Below are positions 35,018 through 44,389 of a stretch of DNA of 64,000 nucleotides, piece by piece. The first letter of the stretch is position 1, and each line of letters begins with the position of its first letter. The notes under the pieces are model-generated. The model saw nothing but the letters and a program-made list of their open reading frames with translations. It had not been told where the DNA came from and did no database searches. Origin of the DNA: Limimaricola sp. G21655-S1 (GTDB taxonomy: Bacteria > Pseudomonadota > Alphaproteobacteria > Rhodobacterales > Rhodobacteraceae); NCBI RefSeq assembly GCF_027213785.1, contig NZ_JAPWGO010000006.1, positions 87,368 through 151,367 of the forward strand. The letters are read 5' to 3'. Position numbers and translations under genes: made by a program.

Positions 35018-36184
35018 TTGAACAAGATCGTCCCGCCACCGGTCCCGCCGCGCGCCCTGTTCGTCACGCGCGGGAGCTTCTCTCATATCAACGCCCAGCT
35101 CGACGTGGCGCTGCGCAGGGTGCGCCCGGATCTGGTGATCCAACGCTTCGACGTGACGGAGGCCCTGAAGACCGACAGAATGGCGCAGCTACGCTGCCTG
35201 CTCGGTGTGCAGCGGGAATACGGGCTGTCCAGCTGGAGGTCGCGCGACACCGCCCGTTACCGGGTGATGCGGTCGCAATCCTACTACCGCGAGGCTCGGG
35301 CGCTGCTCCGCCGCCGCTTCGCCGGCGAAAATTTCGCCTTCACGCTGCAGACCCAGTCGTTGATCAACGCCGCGCTGCCGGGCACGCCGAATTTCGTCTA
35401 CACGGATCATGTGGCGCGGGCCTCCTGCGGCGAGATGCAGACCGCTTCGAGCGAGCCGAGCCCGGGCTGGTGGGCGCGCGAGCGCGAGATCTATGACGAG
35501 GCCGCGCATGTCTTCACCTTCGGGCCCAAGATCCGGAACATGTTGACGACCGGCTACGGCATACCGCCCTCGAAGACCTCGGCGATCGGCGCCGGGGCCT
35601 CCGTGGTTCCGAAGCGGCCGGTGGATGAAACGCTCACGCGATACGCGGCCCGGAACATCGTCTTCGTCGGCATCGATTGGGAGCGCAAGGGCGGGCCCGA
35701 ACTCGTCGCCGCGTTCCGGGCGCTGCGCCGCCGCCTGCCGGATGCGACGCTCACCATCATCGGCTGCCGGCCCGAGGTGACGGAGCCCGGGGTGACGGTG
35801 CTCGGGAGGCTGCCGCTCGCCGAGGTGGAGGAGCACTACCACGCCGCCTCTTGTTTCTGCATGCCGTCACGTCTGGAGCCCTTTGGCATCGTATTCATCG
35901 AGGCGATGCAATTCGGCCTGCCGGTCGTCGCCACGGATGTCAGCGACATCGGTGCCATCGTCGCGGCGGGCGAGACCGGACGCCTCGCCGCGCCGGGAGA
36001 TACCGCGGCCCTGGCGCAGGCCCTTTACGACACGCTTCGCGATCCGACGCAATGCCAGGCCATGGGGCGGGCTTCCCGGCGGCGCGCCACCCAGTTCACC
36101 TGGGACGCCGTCGCGCGGCGCATCCTGGCCCGCGCCATGGAGGAAACCGGGGCCCGCGCATTCGATCTGGAGCCGAGCTGGTGA
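35018..36184 (+). CDS. Glycosyltransferase family 4
   Basis: A 388-residue GT-B enzyme. The start is the TTG at 35018, placed seven bases after a clear GGGAG; an ATG at 34964 lies further up without such a site. Visible parts are RALFVTRGSFSHINAQLDVAL at the N-terminus, FVYTDHVARAS, the linker HVFTFGPKIRNMLTTGYGI, FVGIDWERKGGPELVAAF and the donor-site motif LEPFGIVFIEAMQFG (E-x7-E). The TGA overlaps the GTG of the next gene (GTGA), so translation is coupled. It belongs to the plus-strand operon of system B (33620-38530). Confidence 0.9.
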   Translation: MNKIVPPPVPPRALFVTRGSFSHINAQLDVALRRVRPDLVIQRFDVTEALKTDRMAQLRCLLGVQREYGLSSWRSRDTARYRVMRSQSYYREARALLRRRFAGENFAFTLQTQSLINAALPGTPNFVYTDHVARASCGEMQTASSEPSPGWWAREREIYDEAAHVFTFGPKIRNMLTTGYGIPPSKTSAIGAGASVVPKRPVDETLTRYAARNIVFVGIDWERKGGPELVAAFRALRRRLPDATLTIIGCRPEVTEPGVTVLGRLPLAEVEEHYHAASCFCMPSRLEPFGIVFIEAMQFGLPVVATDVSDIGAIVAAGETGRLAAPGDTAALAQALYDTLRDPTQCQAMGRASRRRATQFTWDAVARRILARAMEETGARAFDLEPSW

Positions 36185-37320
36185 CCCGCATCCTCTATAT
36201 CATCGACAGCCTGAAGATCGGCGGTGCGGAAATGCTTCTTCTCGGCCTGTTGGATGCGGTCAAGAAACGCGGCGACATCGCGCATGTCGCCTATTTCTCG
36301 CCCGGTCCGCTGGAAAGCGCCGTCGCGGCGCGGGGGATCGAGGCAACCCGGCTGAGCGAGAAAGGCCTTCGCGATCCCCTCGCGATGATCCGGGCCCTGC
36401 AGCTGATCCGGCGCTGGCGTCCGGATATCGTGCATACGCATCTGATAAAGAGCGATCTGGTCGGCCAGCTGGCGGCGCGGCTCTCGCGGCGCCGTCGCAT
36501 CATCACGCTGCACAACACCGACCCCTGGCGTCGGAACCGCAAGATGAGCTTTGCATATCGCGCGGCGACGTCCGGCGCGGATGCCTGCATCGCCGTCTCG
36601 GACCGAGTGGCCGAGCATGTCGCGCAGTATGGCGGCTATCGCCGTGACCGGATCGACACCATCGTCAACGGCATCGATCTCGGCCGGTTCGATCCCGAGG
36701 CGGTCGATCCGCTGGACCTGTCCCCTTATGGCGTCGAGCCCGGCGTCCCGGTGATCGCCGTGATCGGCAGCCTGACGGAGCAGAAGGATCACGGGAATTT
36801 CCTGCGCGCCGCCGCCTTGCTGGCCCCGCATCGGTCGCGGCCCCATTTCCTCGTCGTGGGGGAGGGCCCGCTTCGCGACCGGATCGCGAGAGGCATAGGC
36901 GAGATGGGCCTTCCGCCAGAGCGCGTGACGCTGACGGGCGTGATCCTCGACATGCCCGAGCTGCTCGCCGCGATCGACATGTTGGTGATCTCCTCGGGCT
37001 GGGAAGGGCTGCCCATGACGCTGCTCGAAGGCATGGCGATGCGGCGCCCGGTGGTCTCGACGGCGGTGGGGGGCATCCCCGATGTCGTGGTCGACGGGGT
37101 GAATGGCAGCCTCGTGCCGCCATCGGATCCGCAGGCGCTCGCCACCGCGATGGAGCGCATGCTGGCCGATCCGATCCGGGCCGAGGAGATCGGGATCGCG
37201 GCCCGTCGCACCGTCTCGACGCGCTTCAGCGCCGAGGTGATGCGCCAGCGCCTGTGCGACCTCTACGACGCGACCTTGGCCGATGCCCCACCGCCGGACA
37301 TGCCGGAAACCTTGGCCTGA
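36181..37320 (+). CDS. Glycosyltransferase family 4
   Basis: A 379-residue GT-B enzyme that starts at a GTG overlapping the stop of the previous GT4 gene. N-terminal motif ILYIIDSLKIGGAEMLLLGLL holds the glycine-rich acceptor loop typical of family 4. Others are VHTHLIKSDLVGQLAARL, the linker CIAVSDRVAEHVAQYGGY, IGSLTEQKDHGNFLRAA and the donor-site motif WEGLPMTLLEGMAMRRPVV. It ends 16 bases before the exporter gene. It probably adds one sugar of the system B repeat unit. Confidence 0.92.
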   Translation: MTRILYIIDSLKIGGAEMLLLGLLDAVKKRGDIAHVAYFSPGPLESAVAARGIEATRLSEKGLRDPLAMIRALQLIRRWRPDIVHTHLIKSDLVGQLAARLSRRRRIITLHNTDPWRRNRKMSFAYRAATSGADACIAVSDRVAEHVAQYGGYRRDRIDTIVNGIDLGRFDPEAVDPLDLSPYGVEPGVPVIAVIGSLTEQKDHGNFLRAAALLAPHRSRPHFLVVGEGPLRDRIARGIGEMGLPPERVTLTGVILDMPELLAAIDMLVISSGWEGLPMTLLEGMAMRRPVVSTAVGGIPDVVVDGVNGSLVPPSDPQALATAMERMLADPIRAEEIGIAARRTVSTRFSAEVMRQRLCDLYDATLADAPPPDMPETLA

Positions 37321-37336
37321 ACGAAGGACGATGCAG

Positions 37337-38530
37337 ATGATATCGAAGACCTTGCAAGTTCTCCTCCTTTCGCTCCTCGCGATCTGTTCCGCCGTCGCGG
37401 TCCACGCCCAGGCGGATGCCGATTACACCGTCGGGGTGGGCGACCGGCTGGCCGTCTCGATCTATGGAAAACCCGAATTGTCCGGCACCTTCGAGGTTCG
37501 GGCCGACGGGCAGGTGGTCCTGCATCTCCTGGGCGGCATCCCGGTGGCCGGCGCGACGGTCCGCGAGATCGAGCAACGCATCGAGGCGGAGGCGCAGGAG
37601 CGGTTCTCCAGCCGCGAATCCGTTCTGGTCGACATGGCCGAGTACCGCAGCGTGTATGTCGCGGGCGTCGTCGACATTCCCGGCGCCTATGAATACCGCC
37701 CCGGCCTGACCGTGATGAAAGCGGTGGCGCTTGCCGGCGGCCTGCAGAAGGCGCCCGCGGAAACCAATCTCGACCGCGAGGTCGAGGCGACCCGCCGCCG
37801 CGCCGTGGAGGCGCGCGAAAAGCTGACCTTCGCCGAGGCGGAACAGGCGGCGCTGGCGAAGGAATTGGCGCGGATCGAGGAAGGCGGCGTTGCCGAGGCG
37901 CAGGAGACGCTTCCCGAAGGCCCCCTTGGCGACCAGCACCAACTCGTCGATCTGCGACGCTCCCTGACGGAGGGGCTGACCGCAGGTTCGGAGCGCAAGA
38001 TGATCCTCGCGGATGAAGAGGCGATGCTCTTCTCGCAGCGCCGCGAACTGATCAACAGCCAGCTCGCCGCGACGCAAGAGCAGTTGAGCGGCATGGAGGA
38101 TCTTGCCGCGAGGGGTCTGGCGCGGCGCGAACAGACGCTTCAGCTCGAGATCAACGCCGACGAGTTCCGCTCCGACGCTCTCGAGGCTGCGGCGTTCGAG
38201 GCGCGCGCCCGCCAGACGATCGCGAATGCCGAGAGCGACATCCGCATCGCGGAGATGGAGTACAACCACAAGCTTTTGGCCGACAAGATCGCGGCCGACC
38301 AGCGCGTCGCCTTGGCGCGCGCGGAACTGCAGCTGGCCTTGGACTATCTTCGCGAAACCGATCCTTCGGCGATGCAGGGCATGGGCGACATGGGCGCGAT
38401 GATGCAGACCGTGTACGAGATACACCGTTCGGGCGAAGACGGCCCGATCAGGGCCGAACCCAACACGCTCCTCGCGCCCGACGATCTCCTGATGGTCGAG
38501 ATGGTCGGCCTGCAGGCGGTGGGACAATAG
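37337..38530 (+). CDS. Polysaccharide export protein (Wza/OPX family), system B
   Basis: A 397-residue protein read from ATG 37337, eight bases after AAGGA; an ATG two codons earlier (37331) sits too close to that site. Residues 1-24 are a signal peptide ending AVHAQA, without a proper lipobox. The export domain has DYTVGVGDRLAVSIYGKPELSG, VRADGQVVLHLLGGIPVAG and an SLBB-like VYVAGVVDIPGAYEYRPGLTV. Residues about 150-370 are Glu/Ala/Arg-rich coiled coil, like the system A exporter at 17827. It is the last gene of the plus-strand operon. The co-polymerase at 40500-41684 is its likely inner-membrane partner. Confidence 0.92.
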   Translation: MISKTLQVLLLSLLAICSAVAVHAQADADYTVGVGDRLAVSIYGKPELSGTFEVRADGQVVLHLLGGIPVAGATVREIEQRIEAEAQERFSSRESVLVDMAEYRSVYVAGVVDIPGAYEYRPGLTVMKAVALAGGLQKAPAETNLDREVEATRRRAVEAREKLTFAEAEQAALAKELARIEEGGVAEAQETLPEGPLGDQHQLVDLRRSLTEGLTAGSERKMILADEEAMLFSQRRELINSQLAATQEQLSGMEDLAARGLARREQTLQLEINADEFRSDALEAAAFEARARQTIANAESDIRIAEMEYNHKLLADKIAADQRVALARAELQLALDYLRETDPSAMQGMGDMGAMMQTVYEIHRSGEDGPIRAEPNTLLAPDDLLMVEMVGLQAVGQ

Positions 38531-39303
38531 GGTTCGGGAGACATGAGCTGGATCGAGCTCCGAAGCGTTCGTCCCGGATAGCCGTACTTCTTTTCGAGGC
38601 ATCCCGTAATGCGGCGCCGGGGGGGAGTTCGTACATCGTACTTCGGGGTATTCATTTGATTCCGCGTCGGAGCATATCCTGTTTTCCTGAAGGAAATTTT
38701 CTCCATATTATTGGTAATGGTTTTCGAGTTTGAGTTTTTGCTATGGGGCCTGTTGCCGGGGCTTCATCTTCGAAAAAGGGATCCTATTGTCAATTCACCG
38801 TTGTCCGCCTAGGGAACTTTCCTCGTTCTGAGGTGCAATCTGTAGATCAAGTCACAGCCTCAACGGATGAGTAAAGCGTCCGATAATCGGCGATCATTTG
38901 CATTCTCGATAAATTTTCAGCCGGACAACTCGGAAGATTGAATCAGTGGTTCTGTGGGCACCCTCGCACATTGAAAAGACGCGGCGTTTCTGGAGACAGT
39001 TTCGGTTCTCGCCGGCTCGGAAGGCGACGGGAGATGACGGTGCAGGGTTGGGCGATGGGGCGTGGTTACATGGCGGGTTGGTGAGCCTCTCTTCCTTCAC
39101 AAGAATCAACCAAAGGCTGAGTTGGCCCTCAGCTTGGCATCGCGTCTCACCTCGCATGGTACTCTGACGACGCAACAAGGCGAGGTGGGATTCAGGCGCC
39201 TGAAGCCGGCGCTGAGGCGGATGGGACCATTCTTCGCCCCGTCGGGCGAGACCAAGTGCCTCCCCGAAACCATCAAGGAAAATGTTCCCCTATGGGTGTT
39301 CCC
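38531..39303. other. Gene-less gap between convergent system B operons
   Basis: 773 bases between the 3' ends of the exporter and the GT4 gene. The part 38640-38960 is rich in A+T. A plus-strand frame at 39062-39352 has an ordinary residue make-up, but I recognise no domain. I could not find a clear terminator hairpin. It may be a relic of a lost gene. Confidence 0.4.
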
Positions 39304-40494
39304 TTATGGGAAGGTGCGACGCCAATCGCGTTGGGGGCCGGTTTCGGCGTAGATGTCGAGCAGTCGCTCCGTCCACGACTTGACCCCGTAGGTGCCCAGA
39401 GCACGACGTCGCACGGCCTCGGCCGTATGCAGGCGCAGCGCCGGGTCGCCGATCATGTCGAGGAGCCCGCGTGACAACGCCTCGGGGGCCTGCGGGGGAA
39501 CGAGGATCGCGCCCGTGTCGCGCAGAACGAGGCGATTTTCGCCGACATCCGTCACGACCGGCGGGACACCGTTGGCCATGGCCTCGAGTAGCGAAACCGG
39601 CGCCCCCTCCCAATGCGACGAACTGACGAAGATGTCGCTGGCGGCGAGGAGATCCGGAATATCGCCTCGCTGCCCGAGGAAGCGGATCTGTTCGGTGATC
39701 CCGAGCCTTTCGGCCAGTCGTTCAAGGTTTTGCTGGCGATCCGGCTCCCGGGCGTCCCCGATCAACAGGAGTACGGTGTCGGGCACCTCGGCGGCGACGC
39801 GAGCGAAAGCCTCGAGCAGGACGTCATGGGCCTTTTGCCCGATGATCGCCCCCACGCAGGCCAAGGCCAATGTATCGTCCGAAAGCCCGAGTTCCGACCT
39901 GATCCGGGAGCGCGCACCTGCATCGGCGACCACGCTTTCGGGCACCGCATTCGGAACCACGCGCACGCTTGCTCGGCCGATCTCGGCACGGGAGGCTTCA
40001 GCAACGGCCTGACCAACCGCGATCCTCTGAACGTCGGGAAGGCGCATGGCGGCGCGGTGGAGCAGCTTGCGGCTCAGCCGCACCCGCTTCACGCTTGGGC
40101 GCACGTTGTGGATGGTGGTAGCGAAAGGGATGCGGAGCAGACGGCAGGCAAAGGCGCCGAGGGTGGTCGAGGACGCCAGATGCGCGTGCAGATACTCGAT
40201 CCGGTGTCGCCGAAGCTCGTGGAGCAGGTTCCTGAACCGTCTGTAATCGATCAGGTTCTTTCCGGGCAGAGCCACGACCTTGGTTCCCATGGCCTCCAGC
40301 TCGCGGCGGAACGGCGTGTCGGCGTCGCTCAGCACGAAGACGGTCAGGGACACGTCCACGCGGTCCCGCACCGCCTCGGCGAAGGTCACGACCAGGCGCT
40401 CGGCGCCACCGGTGACCAGCGTGTCGACCAGGTAGCCGAGCCGAAGCGGCTCGGCCAAGTGAATATGCGCATCGATGCCGGTGGCGATGTTCAT
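39304..40494 (-). CDS. Glycosyltransferase family 4
   Basis: A 396-residue GT-B enzyme. N-terminal LRLGYLVDTLVTGGAERLVVTFAEAV holds the GGAER acceptor loop. Next are YLHAHLASSTTLGAFACRLL, the linker RIAVGQAVAEASRAEIG, VGAIIGQKAHDVLLEAFARV, and donor-site motif SHWEGAPVSLLEAMANGVP (E-x7-E). It lies five bases downstream of the co-polymerase gene in a two-gene minus-strand operon. It probably extends the system B repeat unit. Confidence 0.92.
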   Translation of the reverse strand: MNIATGIDAHIHLAEPLRLGYLVDTLVTGGAERLVVTFAEAVRDRVDVSLTVFVLSDADTPFRRELEAMGTKVVALPGKNLIDYRRFRNLLHELRRHRIEYLHAHLASSTTLGAFACRLLRIPFATTIHNVRPSVKRVRLSRKLLHRAAMRLPDVQRIAVGQAVAEASRAEIGRASVRVVPNAVPESVVADAGARSRIRSELGLSDDTLALACVGAIIGQKAHDVLLEAFARVAAEVPDTVLLLIGDAREPDRQQNLERLAERLGITEQIRFLGQRGDIPDLLAASDIFVSSSHWEGAPVSLLEAMANGVPPVVTDVGENRLVLRDTGAILVPPQAPEALSRGLLDMIGDPALRLHTAEAVRRRALGTYGVKSWTERLLDIYAETGPQRDWRRTFP

Positions 40495-40499
40495 CGCGC

Positions 40500-41684
40500 T
40501 CAGGTCCCGGAACGGTTGGTCGCGCGGCGCGCATTGCGGATCACCATGACGCCCGGATCGTTCGGGACCCGCTGTGGCCGCGGCTCGACCTTCTTGGGTG
40601 CGAGCAGCATGGAGATCACGACCGCGGCGAAGGCGGCAAGCGCGGCCACCACGACCGCGACGGCGAGCTTGGTATTGCGCGGCATGCTGGCCGGGCGCAG
40701 CGGCGGGACGCCGGTTTCGATGACCCGTACGTTGTCGAAATTCGACACGGCCTTGCTGTCGCGCAGCCGCAGTTCGAGCTCGGCCAGACGTTCGGCCTGT
40801 GCTTCCTGGCGGACCCGCAGGATCCGCACCCGCGGCATGATCTCGGAGATGTCCTCGATCTCGGTTTCCAGTGACGCCTTTTCCTGGCTTAGGAAGTCGA
40901 CCCGGGCCTGCGCGTCATTGACGGCGAGTTCGGCCTGCCGCCGCTCGGTCTCGGACACCAGCCGGTCCTGAAGCGCGGCATGTTGCTGCTGGAACGAGAT
41001 CAGCGCCAGCTGGGCATCGCGCAGATCGGCGGTCAGCTTTGCATGATCATTGGTGGCGTTCTTCAGCTGCTCCTCGACCACGCTCGGGTCCGGCCCGCCG
41101 AGAAGCTGCGTCAGCCGCGCGTCGATCTGGTCCGCTTCGCGTCGGGCGTTCTCCAGACGCTCGGTCACGGTCGCGAGCTCTCGTCCGAGATACATGCTTC
41201 GCCGCTGTTCGAGGAAGCCGTCGGTAAGCGCGTTGGCCAGTTCGGCGGCAATCGTGGGATCGGTATGCCGCACCGCGATCTTGACCACGTAGGAGCCGGT
41301 GATGAGCTCCACCTTGGTGGCCGCGTCGAGCGCGAGTACCGCCGCCCGCCGCCCGGCCTCGGTGAAGGGCAGGTCCGGATAGGTACGGGTGAAGCCCACC
41401 TTCTCGATCGCCGCCTCTATCAACCCTGGGTTGTCTAGGAGGAGCATCTCCGCGTTGACGAAGCCCTGGAAGTCGCCGGCGTTCGGCGCCTTGATGTCGC
41501 TCAGGCTGGGCTCCGGGACATAGACATATTCCCGCCCCAGCGCGAAGGAAATGAGCGATCGCGCCTCGTAGATGGGCACCTGCTGCCTGATCACGAAGAC
41601 CAGGGGCGCGAGAACTGCGAAAAAAACGATTACTGCCAGAATGCTACGCTTCACGATCGTTACCAATCCCACACCGGGCGTCAC
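40500..41684 (-). CDS. Polysaccharide chain-length regulator (Wzz-like) without kinase domain
   Basis: A 394-residue co-polymerase. A membrane helix at about 14-33 (ILAVIVFFAVLAPLVFVIRQ) is followed by the Wzz segment PIYEARSLISFALGREYVYVPEP. A long coiled coil of Glu/Gln/Arg residues fills about 150-310. A Pro-rich RPASMPRNTK precedes the second helix (LAVAVVVAALAAFAAVVISMLLAP). Only about 30 basic residues follow; there is no Walker A or tyrosine tail, unlike the protein at 4649. It should set chain length for system B with the exporter at 37337. If tyrosine phosphorylation is needed, the kinase must come from elsewhere, possibly system A. Confidence 0.88.
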   Translation of the reverse strand: MTPGVGLVTIVKRSILAVIVFFAVLAPLVFVIRQQVPIYEARSLISFALGREYVYVPEPSLSDIKAPNAGDFQGFVNAEMLLLDNPGLIEAAIEKVGFTRTYPDLPFTEAGRRAAVLALDAATKVELITGSYVVKIAVRHTDPTIAAELANALTDGFLEQRRSMYLGRELATVTERLENARREADQIDARLTQLLGGPDPSVVEEQLKNATNDHAKLTADLRDAQLALISFQQQHAALQDRLVSETERRQAELAVNDAQARVDFLSQEKASLETEIEDISEIMPRVRILRVRQEAQAERLAELELRLRDSKAVSNFDNVRVIETGVPPLRPASMPRNTKLAVAVVVAALAAFAAVVISMLLAPKKVEPRPQRVPNDPGVMVIRNARRATNRSGT

Positions 41685-42009
41685 AAGCTGCTAACTGCAA
41701 CGACTTATTAAAAAAGCGAAAATGGTTCTTGCCTTCGGAGACTAGCACCGCCCTCGTCATTCGGCAACATTCCGTTTTTGGGTCGGGCCGGCGCGGCGGG
41801 AAACAATGAATTGCGAGGCGGGGATTGTTCCCTATCCATCCCTATGCCGCGCGATGCGCGGGCTCTCTTTATGCGATCCGCGCATTTTCTTACTTTGCGG
41901 ATCGGGAACGCCGTCTTAGGCTGTTCTCGAATCTTTGCGTAGGCAGCGGTCGGCTGAATTCACGCGCCACCAATTCCTCGCCCCCGAAATTCTTCGAGGC
42001 ACGGGACGC
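41685..42009. other. Divergent promoter region of co-polymerase and flippase
   Basis: 325 bases between divergent genes, with an A-rich patch at 41699-41725. It should hold both promoters. I saw no operator-like palindrome that stands out. Confidence 0.4.
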
Positions 42010-43455
42010 ATGACATTCTCACCGGGCAAGGCGACGACACGAAACGTGTTCTGGGCCTATCTGTCCTTCGCGAGCACCAAGGCCCTGAACCTCGTGGCGA
42101 TCATCCTGGTCGCGCGCTATGTCGATCCCGCCGAGTTCGGGCTCATGGCGATCTGCCTCGCGATCATGGGCTATTTCGAGATCATCTCGCAGTTCGGTCT
42201 CGGCGCGGCCCTGATCTCCACCCCCGACCGGGAAGAAGAGACCGCGAATGCGGTCTTCATCTGCGCCATGGTGATGTCCTCCACGATGGCGATCCTGCTC
42301 TGGGCCATCGCCGGTCCGATCGCCGAGCTCTACGGGGCCCCTGCCCTGCAGGACCTGCTCACGGCGATCGCCGCCGCCCTGGTGATCCGGGCGCTGACCA
42401 CCGTGCAGTCGAGCCTGCTGTTCCGCGAATTGCGGCTGCGCGACAAGATCGTGCCGGACGTGGTCCGCGGCCTGACCAAGGGCTTGGTCTCCATCGCCCT
42501 GGCGATCATGGGTTACGGCGTCTGGGCCCTTGCCTTGGGCTATCTGGCCAGCGCCGTCGCAGGGTCGATCGCCCTTGCGATCGTCCGGCCGTGGCGGCCG
42601 ACCGGTCTTCCCAGCCTCGCGATGATCCGTCACGTGATGCGGTTCGGGGCCCATCTGATCGGCGCCGAAACCATCAACTCGACGCCTCGGCTGCTCGACA
42701 ATTTGCTCGTCGGCAAGTTTCTCGGCCCCGCCGCGCTCGGCATCTACGCGCTCGCCTTCCGGATCCCCGAGCTCGGAATCAAGAGCTTCACGACCGTGGC
42801 AGGCTCGGTGCTGCACCCGGTGATGTCCAAGATTCAGGCCGATCCGGCTGGACTGCGGATCTACTTCTATCAATCGCTTCGCTACTGCGCCCTGATCATG
42901 TTCGGCATCGGCGCCGCGATCGCCGTGCTTTCGGGTCCGCTCGTGCATGTCCTCTACTCGCCCAAATGGTACGACATGGTCGTCCCGATGCAGATCATCG
43001 CCGTGGCCTTCGCGATCAGCACGCTGAACATGGTCCCGGGCAAGCTGCTCAAGGCGGTCAGCCGAACCGATCTGCTGTTCCGGGTCTCGCTGTTCAACCT
43101 GCCGCTCTTCGTCGGCGTGATCGCCTTGGCCGTGCCGCATGGCATCGCGGCCGTCGCGGCGGCCCAGCTGGTGCTGGCTTTCGTGCGGTTCGTCCCGACC
43201 TTCTATGCGCTGAAGCGCGTCATGGACATCAACGTGATGGATACGCTGCAGGCCCTAGGCCCGGCGCTGCTCTGCACCGGCACCGCGACCGTCGCGGCGC
43301 TGGTGTCGCTGCAGCTGGTCGAGGGCGCCGAGCTGACGCGGTTGCTGGCCGGCGCCGCGACATTCTCATTCTTCTACCTGACGATGCTGCGATTCACGGT
43401 TCCCGAGGTCTTCGAGGCCGGGTCACGCGTCGTCCTCCGCAGGAGGCGCACATGA
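42010..43455 (+). CDS. Polysaccharide flippase (Wzx-like, MOP superfamily)
   Basis: A 481-residue membrane protein with 12 to 14 hydrophobic segments, read from ATG 42010 (MTFSPGKATTRNVFWAYLS). The N-terminal pattern LVAIILVARYVDPAEFGLMAICLAIMGYFEI is typical of the WzxC-like branch. Also typical are GLGAALI, LLDNLLVGKFLGPAALGIYALAFRI and AGSVLHPVMSKIQ. The stop overlaps the ATG of the sulfotransferase gene (ATGA at 43452), with AGGAGG just upstream. It should flip the completed system B repeat unit. That it is coupled to two sulfotransferases suggests units are sulfated before flipping. Confidence 0.93.
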   Translation: MTFSPGKATTRNVFWAYLSFASTKALNLVAIILVARYVDPAEFGLMAICLAIMGYFEIISQFGLGAALISTPDREEETANAVFICAMVMSSTMAILLWAIAGPIAELYGAPALQDLLTAIAAALVIRALTTVQSSLLFRELRLRDKIVPDVVRGLTKGLVSIALAIMGYGVWALALGYLASAVAGSIALAIVRPWRPTGLPSLAMIRHVMRFGAHLIGAETINSTPRLLDNLLVGKFLGPAALGIYALAFRIPELGIKSFTTVAGSVLHPVMSKIQADPAGLRIYFYQSLRYCALIMFGIGAAIAVLSGPLVHVLYSPKWYDMVVPMQIIAVAFAISTLNMVPGKLLKAVSRTDLLFRVSLFNLPLFVGVIALAVPHGIAAVAAAQLVLAFVRFVPTFYALKRVMDINVMDTLQALGPALLCTGTATVAALVSLQLVEGAELTRLLAGAATFSFFYLTMLRFTVPEVFEAGSRVVLRRRRT

Positions 43456-44354
43456 CGATCCAACAGGTGGCCCGGCCGGGCATTGCCAAGACCCTGCCCG
43501 ATTTTCTGGTGATCGGCGCCGCGAAGGCCGGCACCAGCGCGCTATATCAGTACATGCGCGAGCATCCCCAGATCTTCATGCCGGCGAAGGAGATCCGCTA
43601 CTTCGCCTATGATGGCGGCGAGGAGGCGCGCGACCGCGAAGAGCGCTTCGGCAAGCACCATTTCGAGGTCAAGAGCCTCGAAGCCTATCAGGCGCTCTTC
43701 GCGCCGGCCGATCCGAGCCTGTCCTGGGGCGAGATCGCCCCGATCTATCTGGAAAGCCCGAGCGCGCCACGCCGGATCCGGGAACTGATCCCCGACGTGC
43801 GCCTGATCGCGAGCCTGCGCAATCCGGTGCATCGTGCCTTCTCGGGATATGTCATGCAGGTGCGCTCGGGCCGCGAGCACCGACCGGTGCACGAGGCCTT
43901 CGACCCCGCCGCGCACCATGTCCAGGCGGGGTTCTACCATGCCCAGATCAAGCGTTATCTCGACCTGTTCCCCCGCGAGCAGCTGATGCTGATCCTCTAC
44001 GAGGAGTTCGCCCGCGACAACAAGCGGACGCTTCGCGATACGTTCGGGTTCCTGGGCGTGGATCCGGACTTCGAGCCGCCGCTGCACCAGAAGCACAATG
44101 TGAGCACCTATCCGAAGTCGCGGTTGTTCAATTCGCTGATCGAGAACCGGCTGACCCGGGACATGCTGCGGCCCGCCATGCCGGGATGGCTTCGCCATCT
44201 CGCGCGGCGCGCCAAGAAGAGCAATCTCGGAAAACCGCCGCGGATTCCGCCGGTGGTCCATGCCCACCTGCTCGAGATCTACCGCGAGGACATCCTGCGG
44301 CTGCAGGATCTGACGCGTCTCGACCTCTCCTCCTGGCTCAAGCCGCCTGCCTGA
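43452..44354 (+). CDS. Sulfotransferase (polysaccharide type)
   Basis: A 300-residue protein starting at the ATG that overlaps the flippase stop and sits behind a perfect AGGAGG. The PAPS loop is FLVIGAAKAGTSALYQYM (Lys25, Thr28). It is followed by HPQIFMPAKEIRYFAYDGG, the equivalent of the KEPxFF segment of heparan-sulfate-type sulfotransferases. The 3'-phosphate site is VRLIASLRNPVHRAFSGYVMQ. It should transfer sulfate from PAPS to a sugar in the repeat unit, on the cytoplasmic side. One of three sulfotransferase genes lying close together here (with 44390 and 46811). Confidence 0.92.
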   Translation: MTIQQVARPGIAKTLPDFLVIGAAKAGTSALYQYMREHPQIFMPAKEIRYFAYDGGEEARDREERFGKHHFEVKSLEAYQALFAPADPSLSWGEIAPIYLESPSAPRRIRELIPDVRLIASLRNPVHRAFSGYVMQVRSGREHRPVHEAFDPAAHHVQAGFYHAQIKRYLDLFPREQLMLILYEEFARDNKRTLRDTFGFLGVDPDFEPPLHQKHNVSTYPKSRLFNSLIENRLTRDMLRPAMPGWLRHLARRAKKSNLGKPPRIPPVVHAHLLEIYREDILRLQDLTRLDLSSWLKPPA

Positions 44355-44389
44355 TCCCCAAGGGGTCGCAATTCTTCGAAAGGGTTCGC

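Noticed and set aside
39062..39352. 97-codon plus-strand frame between convergent operons
   Set aside because: Ordinary residue make-up but no family recognised and it runs into the end of the GT4 gene; kept only as a note in the gap entry.
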